Assembly (NCBI RefSeq): GCF_020151015.1
Contig: NZ_CP083746.1
Coordinates: 3,563,001 to 3,627,000 of the forward strand
DNA length: 64,000 nucleotides
Direction: 5' to 3'
Source of the DNA: Pseudomonas sp. p1(2021b)
Lineage (GTDB): Bacteria; Pseudomonadota; Gammaproteobacteria; Pseudomonadales; Pseudomonadaceae
The translations under genes and the position numbers were made by a program. Positions 43,381-52,259 of this stretch are shown here, piece after piece. The notes beneath the pieces were generated by a model. The model did no database searches and had not been told where the DNA came from. It worked only from the letters and a program-made list of their open reading frames with translations. How positions within the stretch are numbered: position 1 is the first letter of the stretch; the number at the start of each line of letters is the position of its first letter.

Positions 43381-44799
43381 TTACTTGGCCACGGACCCGG
43401 CAGCCGAGGTCACAGCCCCACTGCGCTTGCTCTTTAGCACGTAGAACGCATACATCACCACCAGCCAGACTGGAATCGCGTACACCGACACCTGGATACC
43501 TGGGATCTGCAGCATGATCCCCAGGATCAGCACCACGAAGGCCAGGCAGATGTAGTTGCCATACGGATACCACAGGGCCTTGAACAGCGGCTTCTGGCCA
43601 GTGCGGTCCAGGTGCTGGCGGAACTTCAGGTGCGAATAGCTGATCATCGCCCAGTTGATAACCAGGGCTGCGACCACCAGCGACATCAGCAGCTCCAGGG
43701 CGTGCTGCGGCATGAAGTAGTTGAGCAGCACGGCGACCAGGGTCACGCCGGCCGAGGCCAGGATCGAACGCACCGGCACGCCACGCTTGTCGATCTTCGC
43801 CAGGCTCGCCGGGGCATCGCCCTGTTCGGCCATGCCGTAGAGCATACGGGCGTTGCAGTAGGTGCCGCTGTTGTACACCGACAGCGCCGCGGTCAGGACC
43901 ACGAAGTTCAGCAGGTGGGCTGCTACATCGCTACCGAGCAGCGAGAAGACCTGCACGAACGGGCTGCTGCCATAGCTGCCGCCGGAAGCGTCGATGCTGG
44001 CGACCAGGCTGTCCCATGGCGTGAGCGACAGCAGGATGACCAGGGCGCCGATGTAGAAGATCAGGATACGGTAGATGACCTGGTTGATCGCCTTCGGGAT
44101 CACGGTCTTGGGCTTGTCGGCCTCGGCTGCGGTGAAGCCCAGCATTTCCAGGCCACCGAAGGAGAACATGATGATCGCCAACGCCATCACCAGGCCGCTC
44201 ACGCCGTTGGGGAAGAAGCCGCCATGGGCCCACAGGTTGGTCACCGAGGCTTCAGGGCCGCCGCTGCCGCTGGTCAGCAGGTAGGCACCCAGGCCGATCA
44301 TGCCGACGATGGCCAGTACCTTGATGATCGCGAACCAGAACTCGGCTTCGCCGAAGACCTTGACGTTCATCAGGTTGATCGCGTTGATCAGGATGAAGAA
44401 GCCTGCTGCCGTGACCCAGGTCGGGATCTCCGGCCACCAGTAATGGATGTACTTGCCGACTGCGGACAATTCCGACATGCCGACCAGAATGTACAGCACC
44501 CAGCAGTTCCAGCCGGACAGGAAGCCGGCGAAACCGCCCCAGTACTTATGGGCGAAATGGCTGAAGGAGCCAGCGACAGGCTCTTCGACGATCATCTCGC
44601 CCAGCTGGCGCATGATCATGAACGCGATGAAGCCGCAGATGGCGTAGCCGAGAATCATCGACGGGCCAGCGGACTTCATCACGCCGGCCGAGCCCAGGAA
44701 CAATCCGGTACCGATGGCCCCACCCAGGGCGATCAGTTGGATATGGCGGTTTTTCAGGCCACGCTTGAGCTCGCCTGAAGGCATGTTTTGTCCACTCAT
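43381..44799 (-). CDS. aroP: Amino acid permease, probably for aromatic amino acids
   Basis: 472 residues of the APC superfamily with about 12 transmembrane helices. The first helix carries the substrate motif LGGAIGTGLFLGSAG, and GEMIVEEPVAGSFSHFA and SFGGLEMLGFTAAEA are typical of the AroP/ProY group. ATG 44799 has AGGTGA upstream; the longer frame to 44874 is unlikely. An almost perfect copy of the phhA PhhR box lies about 494 bp upstream, which supports uptake of phenylalanine or tyrosine, though the substrate is inferred. Confidence 0.85.
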   Translation of the reverse strand: MSGQNMPSGELKRGLKNRHIQLIALGGAIGTGLFLGSAGVMKSAGPSMILGYAICGFIAFMIMRQLGEMIVEEPVAGSFSHFAHKYWGGFAGFLSGWNCWVLYILVGMSELSAVGKYIHYWWPEIPTWVTAAGFFILINAINLMNVKVFGEAEFWFAIIKVLAIVGMIGLGAYLLTSGSGGPEASVTNLWAHGGFFPNGVSGLVMALAIIMFSFGGLEMLGFTAAEADKPKTVIPKAINQVIYRILIFYIGALVILLSLTPWDSLVASIDASGGSYGSSPFVQVFSLLGSDVAAHLLNFVVLTAALSVYNSGTYCNARMLYGMAEQGDAPASLAKIDKRGVPVRSILASAGVTLVAVLLNYFMPQHALELLMSLVVAALVINWAMISYSHLKFRQHLDRTGQKPLFKALWYPYGNYICLAFVVLILGIMLQIPGIQVSVYAIPVWLVVMYAFYVLKSKRSGAVTSAAGSVAK

Positions 44800-44934
44800 G
44801 AACGAAGTCACCTGCTTGTTTTTATCTGTGACGAAATCGGACCCACCGCGCTCGTGGCGCAGCGGAATGGGCAAGGTGGTTACCTTGGGTTTCTTGGACG
44901 AGGTGATACACCGAGGGCCCAGGCCCTGGGCGGT

Positions 44935-45105
44935 TCAACCAGGCGTCAGCAAGAGTGCGCGGTACGCATTGGGGTCACAGGTAAAACGCGGCGCATTGTA
45001 TACCCCTGCGAGCGCGCAGGCGTCAACGCGTTGCGTCATTTCCTGATGAAAAAACGCACCGGTCCTGGGGTGAAGGCCTGGAAAGGCGGAGAGATCGGCG
45101 TACAT
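44935..45105 (-). CDS. Possible small protein or leader peptide upstream of the permease
   Basis: 56 codons from ATG 45105 with GGAGG 4 nt upstream, ending 136 nt before the permease start. The sequence begins MYADLSAFPGLHPRTGAFFH and ends ALLLTPG; it has three Tyr, four Phe and two Cys and no known domain. It lies between the PhhR box and the permease on the same strand. It could be a real small protein, a regulatory leader peptide or chance. Confidence 0.35.
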   Translation of the reverse strand: MYADLSAFPGLHPRTGAFFHQEMTQRVDACALAGVYNAPRFTCDPNAYRALLLTPG

Positions 45106-45292
45106 GGCGCCTCCATTTGTTGTTCTCGATGCCCGGCTCTGCGGCCCGGCTTCTGCACACGGCATGGGCGCTATATCACCGTGGGGCCGGGGCTTGAGCA
45201 AGGGGGTGAGCGGCGGCGAAGCGGCTCTGCGATGCGGCTCTTGGCAAAATCTGTTTACAGGAGGAGGCGTGACGGGAAAAAGCGCGGGATTT

Positions 45293-45310
45293 CGTAAAAT
45301 AATCGTTACA
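45293..45310. promoter_or_regulatory. PhhR/TyrR box upstream of the permease
   Basis: CGTAAAATAATCGTTACA differs from the phhA box (TGTAAAATTATCGTTACA) at 2 of 18 positions. It lies upstream of the small ORF and permease. Confidence 0.7.
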
Positions 45311-45403
45311 AGATGGTTCAAAAACGTGCCAAACGTTCGAAAAAACTTCGGTAGCTCAGTGGGTTGAAAAACAAACGGCAAAAAAAGGGCCGCTGCGCAG
45401 CCC

Positions 45404-45487
45404 ATCGCGGGGCAAGCCCGCTCCTACAGGGACGGTGTCATTCCTATAGGAGCGGGCTTGCCCCGCGATGGGCCGCACAGCGGCCCC
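45404..45487. repeat. Inverted pair of REP-like palindromes after rluB
   Basis: CATCGCGGGGCAAGCCCGCT with CCTACAGG, and the inverted copy TATAGGAGCGGGCTTGCCCC with GCGATGG. Flanking GGGCCGCTGCGCAGCCC is also palindromic. Near the rluB stop, it may act as its terminator. Confidence 0.8.
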
Positions 45488-45502
45488 TTTCAACGTCAGT
45501 CG

Positions 45503-46558
45503 TCAGCCGCGCGGCTTGCCGCGGCCACGGCCCGCCGGCTTGTCACCCTCAGGCTTGCCCGGACGCTTGCGCATCTCGCTCGGACGCTCGGCCACGGTAC
45601 TGCCGCGCACGGCCTTGCGAGGCGCAGCCTCTTCGCGCACCGGGCGCTCGGCCTGGCCGTCCTGGGCAGGGCGCAAGGTGCGCACGCGCTCGCCACGCCC
45701 CAGCGGGCGGGTGGACTTGCGCTGCATACGCTCGAGCTTGTCCTTGGCCTTGAGGTTCAGCGCCGGCAGCGCAACAGGCTGCAGGCCGACCTCGGCGGCA
45801 AGGATGTCGATCTCGCCCTGGGTCATTTCGCGCCAACGGCCCATCGGCAGGTCGGAGTTGAGGAACACCGGGCCGAAGCGCACGCGCTTGAGGCGGCTGA
45901 CCACCACGCCCTGGGACTCCCACAGGCGGCGCACCTCACGGTTGCGGCCTTCCATCACCACGCAGTGGTACCAGTGGTTGAAGCCTTCGCCACCCGGTGC
46001 CTTCTGGATATCGGTGAACTTGGCCGGACCGTCCTCGAGCATCACACCCGCCTTGAGCCGGTCGACCATGTCGTCGTCGACCTCACCCCGTACACGTACG
46101 GCGTACTCACGGTCCATTTCATAGGACGGGTGCATCAGGCGGTTGGCCAATTCACCATCGGTGGTGAACAGCAACAGGCCGGTGGTATTGATGTCCAGGC
46201 GGCCGATATTGATCCAGCGGCCCTCTTTCGGGCGCGGCAGGCGGTCGAACACGGTCGGGCGACCTTCGGGGTCGTCGCGGGTGCAGATCTCGCCATCAGG
46301 CTTGTTGTACATGATCACCCGACGGGTGGCCTCGGCGGCCTCCACGCGCTTGATCAGCTTGCCGTCGACGGCGATGGCGTCATGCAGGTCGACGCGCTGG
46401 CCGAGGGTGGCCTCGACGCCGTTGACCTTGATACGGCCCTGGCTGATCCAGGCCTCGACGTCACGACGCGAACCGACGCCGATACGCGCCAGCACCTTCT
46501 GCAGCTTCTCGCCGGACGGTGGGGTGGTTTGGGTTTCTTGCAGGTCTTGGTCACTCAT
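45503..46558 (-). CDS. rluB: 23S rRNA pseudouridine synthase RluB
   Basis: 351 residues. An S4 RNA-binding domain (about 17-75, KLQKVLARIGVGSRRDVEAWI) precedes the RsuA-type catalytic domain with the active-site Asp in NIGRLDINTTGLLLFTTDG. A basic Arg/Lys/Pro-rich tail of about 80 residues ends the protein, longer than the enzyme core needs. It modifies a uridine in helix 89 of 23S rRNA. It follows scpB, as in other proteobacteria. Confidence 0.93.
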   Translation of the reverse strand: MSDQDLQETQTTPPSGEKLQKVLARIGVGSRRDVEAWISQGRIKVNGVEATLGQRVDLHDAIAVDGKLIKRVEAAEATRRVIMYNKPDGEICTRDDPEGRPTVFDRLPRPKEGRWINIGRLDINTTGLLLFTTDGELANRLMHPSYEMDREYAVRVRGEVDDDMVDRLKAGVMLEDGPAKFTDIQKAPGGEGFNHWYHCVVMEGRNREVRRLWESQGVVVSRLKRVRFGPVFLNSDLPMGRWREMTQGEIDILAAEVGLQPVALPALNLKAKDKLERMQRKSTRPLGRGERVRTLRPAQDGQAERPVREEAAPRKAVRGSTVAERPSEMRKRPGKPEGDKPAGRGRGKPRG

Positions 46559-46734
46559 CTGGGCACCTCCCGGTGTATGTAGTGAAAGCGGTTCGTGGCG
46601 ACGGATGCGCCAACGGGGCGCGCATCATACGCGGTTCGGTGGGCGAACGCACTGCAGCGTAGAAGGTTTTCATCAGCAGGCCACGGCTTTCTGCCCGGCG
46701 GTGCTGCTGTTGTAGGAGCGGGCAGTCACCTATT

Positions 46735-47499
46735 TCAAGGTTTGGGCTCCTGGACCTCGGACTCCGGCGCCTCGTCCCGCAAGTCATCGAAATCGGTCTT
46801 GAGCCCCACTTCCATGGCATCCAGCTCCACCAGCAAGCTCCGGAAACTGGTCTCTTCCCTCGGCGGCGCCTCGTCTTCCTCGGTCTGATCCAGGCTGGCA
46901 TCGGCCAAGGCCTGCAGGTGTGCCGGCACCGGCGCGTCATCCGGGTCCAGCAGCGGCTCGGGCTCGAGTTCGCGCAACTCGGCCAGGGCCGGCAGCTCGT
47001 CCAGGCTCTTGAGGTTGAAATGGTCGAGAAACGCCTTGGTGGTGGCGAACATCGCCGGCCTGCCGGGCACCTCGCGGTAGCCGACGATGCGGATCCACTC
47101 GCGCTCCATCAGGGTCTTGATGATATTGCTGTTCACCGCCACGCCACGCACATCTTCGATTTCGCCGCGGGTGATCGGTTGGCGGTAGGCGATCAGCGCC
47201 ATGGTCTCGAGCAAGGCGCGCGAGTATCGCTGCGGCCGCTCTTCCCACAGGCGCCCGACCCAGGGTGCATAGTCTTCGCGGATCTGCAGGCGATAACCGC
47301 TCGCCACCTCCTTGAGTTCGAAGGCACGGCCGTTGCAAGACTTGCCCAGCAGCTCCAGAGCTTTCTTGAAGACAGCCGGCGCCGGGCGTTCGGCTTCCTC
47401 GAACAGTTCGTACAACCGCTCCAGAGACTGCGCCTTGCCAGACGCCAGCAGGAAGGCTTCGATCAGCGACGCCAGGTCGCGCGGTTCATTCAGGTTCAT
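46735..47499 (-). CDS. scpB: Segregation and condensation protein ScpB
   Basis: 254 residues from ATG 47499, starting MNLNEPRDLASLIEAFLLAS like homologues. Two winged helices (about 1-160, with ALLETMALIAYRQPITRGEIEDVRGV) are followed by an acidic Glu/Asp-rich tail of about 70 residues. It binds ScpA and SMC in the condensin complex. A GTG at 47526 overlaps the scpA stop (GTGA) and would add 9 residues; that coupling is a real alternative. Confidence 0.9.
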   Translation of the reverse strand: MNLNEPRDLASLIEAFLLASGKAQSLERLYELFEEAERPAPAVFKKALELLGKSCNGRAFELKEVASGYRLQIREDYAPWVGRLWEERPQRYSRALLETMALIAYRQPITRGEIEDVRGVAVNSNIIKTLMEREWIRIVGYREVPGRPAMFATTKAFLDHFNLKSLDELPALAELRELEPEPLLDPDDAPVPAHLQALADASLDQTEEDEAPPREETSFRSLLVELDAMEVGLKTDFDDLRDEAPESEVQEPKP

Positions 47500-47522
47500 C
47501 GTCAGAAAAGGCCAGTTCGTTG

Positions 47523-48350
47523 TCACTCGGCCCGGGCACGGACATGGATCGGGGCGAAAGGCTCATTCTGCACCAGTTCGATGAGCGATTCCTTCACCAG
47601 TTCGAGAATCGCCATGAACGTGACCACTACGCCGAGCTTGCCCTCCTCAAGCGTGAACAGCTCGACGAAAGGCACGAAACCACCCCCCTTGAGCCGCTCC
47701 AGCACCTCGCTCATACGCTCGCGGGTCGACAGCGTCTCGCGGGTGATCTGGTGGCTTTCGAACAGGTCGTTGCGGCGCATCACCTCGGCCATCGAAAGCA
47801 GGATCTCCTCCAGCGCAACGTCCGGAAGCAGCTTGCGCACCTTGGCTTGGGGGGCCTCCAGGCGCGGCACGACCACCTCACGCCCCACCCGAGGCAGCTC
47901 GTCGATGCCCTCGGCGGCGGCCTTGAAGCGTTCGTACTCCTGCAACCGGCGAATCAGTTCGGCGCGCGGGTCGCCTTCCTCCTCCTCGACCTCGCTGGAA
48001 CGCGGCAACAACATGCGCGACTTGATCTCGGCAAGCATGGCAGCCATCACCAGGTACTCAGCGGCCAATTCCAGGCGCACGCTCTTCATCAACTCGACGT
48101 AGGACATGTATTGGCGGGTAATTTCCGCCACCGGGATGTCGAGGATATCGATGTTCTGCTTGCGGATCAGGTACAGCAGCAGGTCCAAAGGCCCCTCGAA
48201 GGCCTCCAGGAATACTTCCAAGGCATCCGGTGGGATGTACAGGTCCACCGGCAGTTCGGTCACGGCCTCGCCATAGACCAGCGCCAATTGCAGCTGCTGC
48301 GGCGATTCGCTGTCGCTGACCGGTGCCGCGGCCTCTTGAACCTGGCTCAC
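47523..48350 (-). CDS. scpA: Segregation and condensation protein ScpA (kleisin)
   Basis: 275 residues from GTG 48350. The family core starts at FEGPLDLLLYLIRKQNIDILDIP and ends in a C-terminal winged helix (VVVTFMAILELVKESLIELVQ). It bridges the SMC heads. Its GTG overlaps the TGA of the upstream gene (GTGA), so translation is probably coupled. Confidence 0.93.
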   Translation of the reverse strand: MSQVQEAAAPVSDSESPQQLQLALVYGEAVTELPVDLYIPPDALEVFLEAFEGPLDLLLYLIRKQNIDILDIPVAEITRQYMSYVELMKSVRLELAAEYLVMAAMLAEIKSRMLLPRSSEVEEEEGDPRAELIRRLQEYERFKAAAEGIDELPRVGREVVVPRLEAPQAKVRKLLPDVALEEILLSMAEVMRRNDLFESHQITRETLSTRERMSEVLERLKGGGFVPFVELFTLEEGKLGVVVTFMAILELVKESLIELVQNEPFAPIHVRARAE

Positions 48351-48976
48351 GCAGGCGCCAGGAAAGGCGCGGGGTCGCCACAGCCGACACGGACCACTTC
48401 CGGGTCGTCGCCGGACAGGTCGATGACCGTCGAAGCCTTCAGGTCGCCGAAGCCCCCATCGATGATCAGGTCGACGTGATGCTCCAGGCGCTGGCGGATT
48501 TCGTACGGGTCGGTCATCGGGTCTTCATCGCCCGGCAGGATGAGGCTCACGCTCATCAACGGCTCGCCCAGCTCTTCGAGCAATGCCAGGACGATCGGGT
48601 TGGAGGGCACGCGCAGGCCGATGGTGCGCCGCTTCTCGTGCATCAGCAGGCGCGGTACTTCGCGCGTGGCATTGAGGATGAAGGTGTACGGGCCGGGTAT
48701 ATGCGCCTTGAGCAGGCGGAAGGTCGCCGTGTCGATCTTGGCGAACGTGCCCATCTGCGACAGGTCGCAGCACAGCAGCGTGAAGTTGTGGTTCTTGTCC
48801 AGCTGGCGCAGGCGTCGAACCCGCTCCACGGCGGTCTTGTCGCCGATCTGGCAGCCCATCGCGTAGGCCGAGTCGGTGGGGTACACCACCACCCCGCCCT
48901 TGCGGATGATCTCGACGGCCTGCTTGATCAGGCGCGCCTGCGGGTTTTCCGCATGGATCTGGAAAAATTGGCTCAC
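48347..48976 (-). CDS. YciO/Sua5/YrdC-family protein
   Basis: 209 residues from GTG 48976 (MSQFFQIHAENPQ), preceded by AGGACG. The family's nucleotide-binding fold is seen in KGGVVVYPTDSAYAMGC, a KRRTIGLRVPSNP segment and SLILPGDEDP. TsaC/Sua5 relatives make threonylcarbamoyl-AMP for tRNA t6A; the YciO branch is related but its role is less clear. The length and sequence fit YciO better than TsaC. It lies between the PHP phosphatase gene and scpA. Confidence 0.88.
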   Translation of the reverse strand: MSQFFQIHAENPQARLIKQAVEIIRKGGVVVYPTDSAYAMGCQIGDKTAVERVRRLRQLDKNHNFTLLCCDLSQMGTFAKIDTATFRLLKAHIPGPYTFILNATREVPRLLMHEKRRTIGLRVPSNPIVLALLEELGEPLMSVSLILPGDEDPMTDPYEIRQRLEHHVDLIIDGGFGDLKASTVIDLSGDDPEVVRVGCGDPAPFLAPA

Positions 48977-48989
48977 GTAGTCGTCCTGT

Positions 48990-49850
48990 TCATACCGCCA
49001 TAGGCTGTTCATGGCTGAATCGGCGCCACAGAGGTGGCAGGTCCTCGGGCAATGGCCGATAGGCACCGATCTCGCCCCAGGTGCCGGGGCCGTGGAAGTC
49101 ACTGCCAGCGCTTGCCAGCAGGCCGAACTCACGGGTAAGGATGGACATCGTGCCCACCTGCTCGGCCGGCATCATCCCGTTGACCACCTCCAACGCCTGC
49201 CCGCCTGCCTGAATATAGTCGGCAATCAGCCTTCTGCGCTTGCTGCGGGTCAGTTCGTAGTGCATGGGATGGGCCAGGCTCACCCATGCGTTGGACTGGC
49301 GCAGCGTCGCGACAGTTTCCTCCAGGGTCGGCCAGTGCAGCTTGACGTCACCGAGCTTGCCGGCACCCAGCCACTTGCGAAAGGCCTCGCCGCGGTCCTT
49401 GACGTGGCCTGCGCGCACCAGGTACTCGGCGAAATGCGGCCGTGCCGGGGCGTTGCCGCTGTCGCCCAACGCCTGTTGAACGGCGCGGGCACCATCGAGC
49501 GTGCCAGGCATGCCCTTGGCCGCCAACCGTCGGTCGATTTCCTCGGCGCGCAGCCATCGCCCCCGGTGCAGGGCCTCGATGGCGGCGAGCAAGGGCGGTG
49601 CGTCTAGCGGGAAGTCATAGCCCAACACATGGATGGTCGCGCCACCCCAGGTGCATGAAAGCTCCACGCCGCTGACCCACTGCATGCCGTTGTCCTGGCA
49701 GGCCTGGCGGGCTTCGGCCAGGCCTTCGATGGTGTCGTGGTCGGTCAGGGCCAGTGTCCGCACCCCGTGCTCGTGGGCCCGGGCGACCAGGGCCGAGGGC
49801 GACAGGGCGCCGTCGGAGGCCGTGCTGTGACAGTGCAGATCAACATTCAT
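48990..49850 (-). CDS. PHP-domain phosphatase (3',5'-nucleoside bisphosphate phosphatase type)
   Basis: 286 residues. Metal-binding PHP motifs are [29 protein letters not shown] and a late [10 protein letters not shown]. Homologues (YciV/TrpH/RnaAM) dephosphorylate 3',5'-nucleoside bisphosphates and trim short 5' RNA ends. It is the first gene of this minus-strand housekeeping group and is divergent from yciB. Confidence 0.9.
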   Translation of the reverse strand: MNVDLHCHSTASDGALSPSALVARAHEHGVRTLALTDHDTIEGLAEARQACQDNGMQWVSGVELSCTWGGATIHVLGYDFPLDAPPLLAAIEALHRGRWLRAEEIDRRLAAKGMPGTLDGARAVQQALGDSGNAPARPHFAEYLVRAGHVKDRGEAFRKWLGAGKLGDVKLHWPTLEETVATLRQSNAWVSLAHPMHYELTRSKRRRLIADYIQAGGQALEVVNGMMPAEQVGTMSILTREFGLLASAGSDFHGPGTWGEIGAYRPLPEDLPPLWRRFSHEQPMAV

Positions 49851-49917
49851 GGAGGAGCGCTTTCGCTGGAATCGATGTTTGATATTATGCCGTCACATCC
49901 CGCTTCTGGCTGCCACT

Positions 49918-50514
49918 GTGAAACAATTCATCGATTTCATCCCGCTTCTGCTGTTCTTCATCGTCTACAAGCTCGACCCACGCCCCGTCGAAATCGCCGG
50001 CCACAGCTTCGAGTTCGGCGGTATCTACAGCGCCACCGCCATGCTGATCATCAGCTCCCTGGTGGTGTATGGCGCGCTGTTCCTGCGCCACGGCAAGCTG
50101 GAAAAAGGCCAGTTGCTGACCCTCGTCGCCTGCCTGGTGTTCGGCGGCCTGACCCTCGCCTTCCACAGCGAGACCTTCCTCAAATGGAAGGCGCCAGTGG
50201 TCAACTGGCTGTTCGCCCTGGGCTTCGCCGCCAGTCACTTCATCGGCGACCGGGTGCTGATCAAACGCATCATGGGCCACGCCCTGACCCTGCCGGACAC
50301 CATCTGGACCCGCCTGAACCTGGCGTGGATCGGTTTCTTCCTGGTCTGCGGTGCGGCCAACCTGTTCGTCGCCTTCACCTTCCAGGACATCTGGGTCGAC
50401 TTCAAGGTGTTCGGCAGCCTGGGCATGACCGTGATCTTCCTGGTGGCCCAGGGCGTGTACCTGTCGCGTCACCTGCACGACAACGACCCCTCCACCTCCA
50501 AACCCAAGGATTGA
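49918..50514 (+). CDS. yciB: Inner membrane protein YciB (septation protein A family)
   Basis: 198 residues from GTG 49918, starting [20 protein letters not shown]. Five or so transmembrane helices span the protein; [20 protein letters not shown] and [14 protein letters not shown] are family hallmarks. The family takes part in envelope integrity and septation. The frame is open further upstream, but homologues start at this Met. It is followed 1 bp later by yciI. Confidence 0.93.
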   Translation: MKQFIDFIPLLLFFIVYKLDPRPVEIAGHSFEFGGIYSATAMLIISSLVVYGALFLRHGKLEKGQLLTLVACLVFGGLTLAFHSETFLKWKAPVVNWLFALGFAASHFIGDRVLIKRIMGHALTLPDTIWTRLNLAWIGFFLVCGAANLFVAFTFQDIWVDFKVFGSLGMTVIFLVAQGVYLSRHLHDNDPSTSKPKD

Positions 50515-50515
50515 C

Positions 50516-50815
50516 ATGCTCTACGCCATTATCGCAAGCGACGTCGAAGGTTCCCTGGAAAAACGCCTGGCCGCCCGCCCCGCCCACATCGAGCGCCTGC
50601 AGCAGCTCAAGGCCGAAGGCCGCGTGGTACTGGCCGGCCCGCACCCGGCCATCGACAGCAACGACCCAGGCGCCGCCGGCTTCACCGGCAGCCTGATCGT
50701 CGCCGAGTTCGACTCCCTGGCCGCAGCCCAGGCCTGGGCCGATGCCGACCCCTACATCGCCGCCGGCGTGTATGACAAGGTCGTGGTCAAGCCGTTCAAG
50801 CAAGTCCTGCCCTGA
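50516..50815 (+). CDS. yciI: YciI-family protein
   Basis: 99 residues. The dimeric alpha-beta barrel fold is indicated by [21 protein letters not shown], the conserved His in [22 protein letters not shown] and the late [20 protein letters not shown]. Function unclear, related to muconolactone-isomerase-like enzymes. It is probably co-transcribed with yciB. Confidence 0.92.
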   Translation: MLYAIIASDVEGSLEKRLAARPAHIERLQQLKAEGRVVLAGPHPAIDSNDPGAAGFTGSLIVAEFDSLAAAQAWADADPYIAAGVYDKVVVKPFKQVLP

Positions 50816-50849
50816 CCCTTCCCGCCGCTCCCTTGGCGAACACGCCAGC

Positions 50850-50867
50850 GCCCCGCTGTCGCGGGGC
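50850..50867 (+). terminator. Hairpin after yciI
   Basis: GCCCCGC-TGTC-GCGGGGC, 34 bp after the stop. There is no U-tract, so its terminator role is uncertain. Confidence 0.45.
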
Positions 50868-50964
50868 CTGGCCGCCCCGGCCAGTACACCCTTTGCCGCA
50901 GCTTGCGGTATCTTGGCCGCTGGCGGGCATCGAGAACGCCGTCAAAGGTTGAATTGAGTGAGTC

Positions 50965-51642
50965 ATGAGCGAGCTGTTACTGATTGATGATGACCAGGAA
51001 CTCTGCGAGCTGCTTGCCAGCTGGCTGAGCCAGGAAGGCTTTACCGTACGCGCCTGCCATGATGGCCAGAGCGCACGCCAGGCCCTGGCCGCCCAAGCGC
51101 CCTCGGCCGTGGTGCTGGATGTGATGTTGCCCGACGGCAGTGGCCTGGAACTGCTCAAGCAACTGCGAACCGAACATGCCGAGTTGCCGGTACTGATGCT
51201 CTCGGCCCGGGGCGAGCCCCTGGACCGCATCCTGGGCCTGGAACTGGGTGCCGACGACTACCTGGCCAAGCCCTGCGACCCACGAGAACTCACCGCCCGC
51301 CTGCGTGCCGTGCTGCGGCGCAGCCACCCGGCGGCCAGCAGCAGCCAGCTGGAGGTAGGTGACCTGACCTTCAGCCCCGCACGCGGCGTGGCCAGCATCG
51401 ACGAGCGGGAAATGAGCCTGACCCTCTCCGAGAGCCGTATCCTCGAGGCGTTGCTGCGCCAGCCTGGCGAGCCCTTGGACAAGCAGGAACTGGCGCAGCT
51501 CGCCCTGGGCCGCAAGCTCACCCTGTACGACCGCAGCCTGGACATGCACGTGAGCAACCTGCGCAAGAAGATCGGCCCCCACCCCGATGGCCGACCGCGC
51601 ATCGTTGCCCTGCGCAGCCGCGGCTATTACTACAGCCTCTGA
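50965..51642 (+). CDS. cpxR: Response regulator, CpxR type
   Basis: 225 residues of the OmpR family. The receiver domain has the acidic pocket D8-D9-D10, the phospho-acceptor D52 in VVLDVMLPDG and the Lys in DDYLAKPCDP. The C-terminal winged helix includes LTLYDRSLDMHVSNLRKKIGP and RSRGYYYSL. Together with the following cpxP and cpxA genes it forms an envelope-stress system. The order R-P-A matches the P. aeruginosa cpx-like locus as I recall it. Confidence 0.9.
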   Translation: MSELLLIDDDQELCELLASWLSQEGFTVRACHDGQSARQALAAQAPSAVVLDVMLPDGSGLELLKQLRTEHAELPVLMLSARGEPLDRILGLELGADDYLAKPCDPRELTARLRAVLRRSHPAASSSQLEVGDLTFSPARGVASIDEREMSLTLSESRILEALLRQPGEPLDKQELAQLALGRKLTLYDRSLDMHVSNLRKKIGPHPDGRPRIVALRSRGYYYSL

Positions 51643-51663
51643 ACCGCTATCGCCGGCAAGCCA

Positions 51664-51694
51664 TTTACCCGACCGACCTTTACCGAGTCTTTAC
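51664..51694. promoter_or_regulatory. Candidate CpxR-binding repeats upstream of cpxP
   Basis: TTTAC occurs at 51664, 51679 and 51690, all in the same direction. The last two are 6 nt apart, within the spacing known for CpxR (GTAAA repeats on the other strand). The cluster lies 80-110 bp before the cpxP start. Confidence 0.5.
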
Positions 51695-51774
51695 GCTCGG
51701 CTGACCGCCCTTGACCTTGCGTTCCCTAGACTGGGCTCATCCGGTAACCACCGGCCCATGAAAGGAGAAACACC

Positions 51775-52191
51775 ATGCGCAAGACCCTTATCGCCCTGAT
51801 GTTCGCCGCCGCCCTGCCGACCGTGGCCATGGCCATGCCCGAAGGCGGCCACCAGCATGGCGGCCCGCATCATCGCGGTGACGCGGCTTTCGCCCAACTG
51901 GACCTGAGCCGCGACCAGCGCCAGCAGATCGGCAAGCTGATGGGCGAGCAGATGAAACAACGCCGCGATATCACCGAACGCTACATCGCCAAGCTGCCCG
52001 CCGCCGACCAGAAGGCCATGAAGGACGAAATCAAGGCCAGCCACGACAAGACCCAGGCCAGCATCCGCGGCCTGCTCAAACCCGAGCAGCAGAAGAAGTT
52101 CGACGAACTGCAGAAGGAACGCGCCGCGCGCAAGGCCGAGTGGCAGGAGTTCCAGGCCTGGAAAGCTGAAAAAGCCGGCAAGGCCCAGTAA
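51775..52191 (+). CDS. cpxP: Spy/CpxP-family periplasmic protein
   Basis: 138 residues. A signal peptide (MRKTLIALMFAAALPTVAMA) precedes a His-rich stretch (GGHQHGGPHHRGD) and an all-helical domain with two LTxxQ-like motifs, LSRDQRQQ and LKPEQQKK. Family members act as periplasmic chaperones or inhibitors of the sensor kinase. GGAG precedes the ATG. It lies between cpxR and cpxA and is followed by a terminator. Confidence 0.9.
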   Translation: MRKTLIALMFAAALPTVAMAMPEGGHQHGGPHHRGDAAFAQLDLSRDQRQQIGKLMGEQMKQRRDITERYIAKLPAADQKAMKDEIKASHDKTQASIRGLLKPEQQKKFDELQKERAARKAEWQEFQAWKAEKAGKAQ

Positions 52192-52205
52192 GCTGTCCGC
52201 CCAAC

Positions 52206-52237
52206 GCCCGGCCCGCCTCAGCGCGGGCCGGGCTTTT
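52206..52237 (+). terminator. Terminator between cpxP and cpxA
   Basis: A perfect 11-bp stem GCCCGGCCCGC/GCGGGCCGGGC with a 6-nt loop followed by TTTT. It would limit read-through from cpxP into cpxA. Confidence 0.85.
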
Positions 52238-52259
52238 CATGCTTTCAGGAGGTTTGCTC

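Larger units (their letters stand above)
44800..45502. other. Long leader and promoter region of the permease gene
   Basis: About 700 bp between rluB and the permease. It contains the PhhR box (45293-45310), a possible 56-codon small ORF (44935-45105) and a REP pair (45404-45487). Confidence 0.6.

Noticed and set aside
51711..51735. A CueR/MerR-type metal promoter before cpxP (TTGACCTTGC)
   Set aside because: Only the left half of such a dyad is present; the right half is missing.
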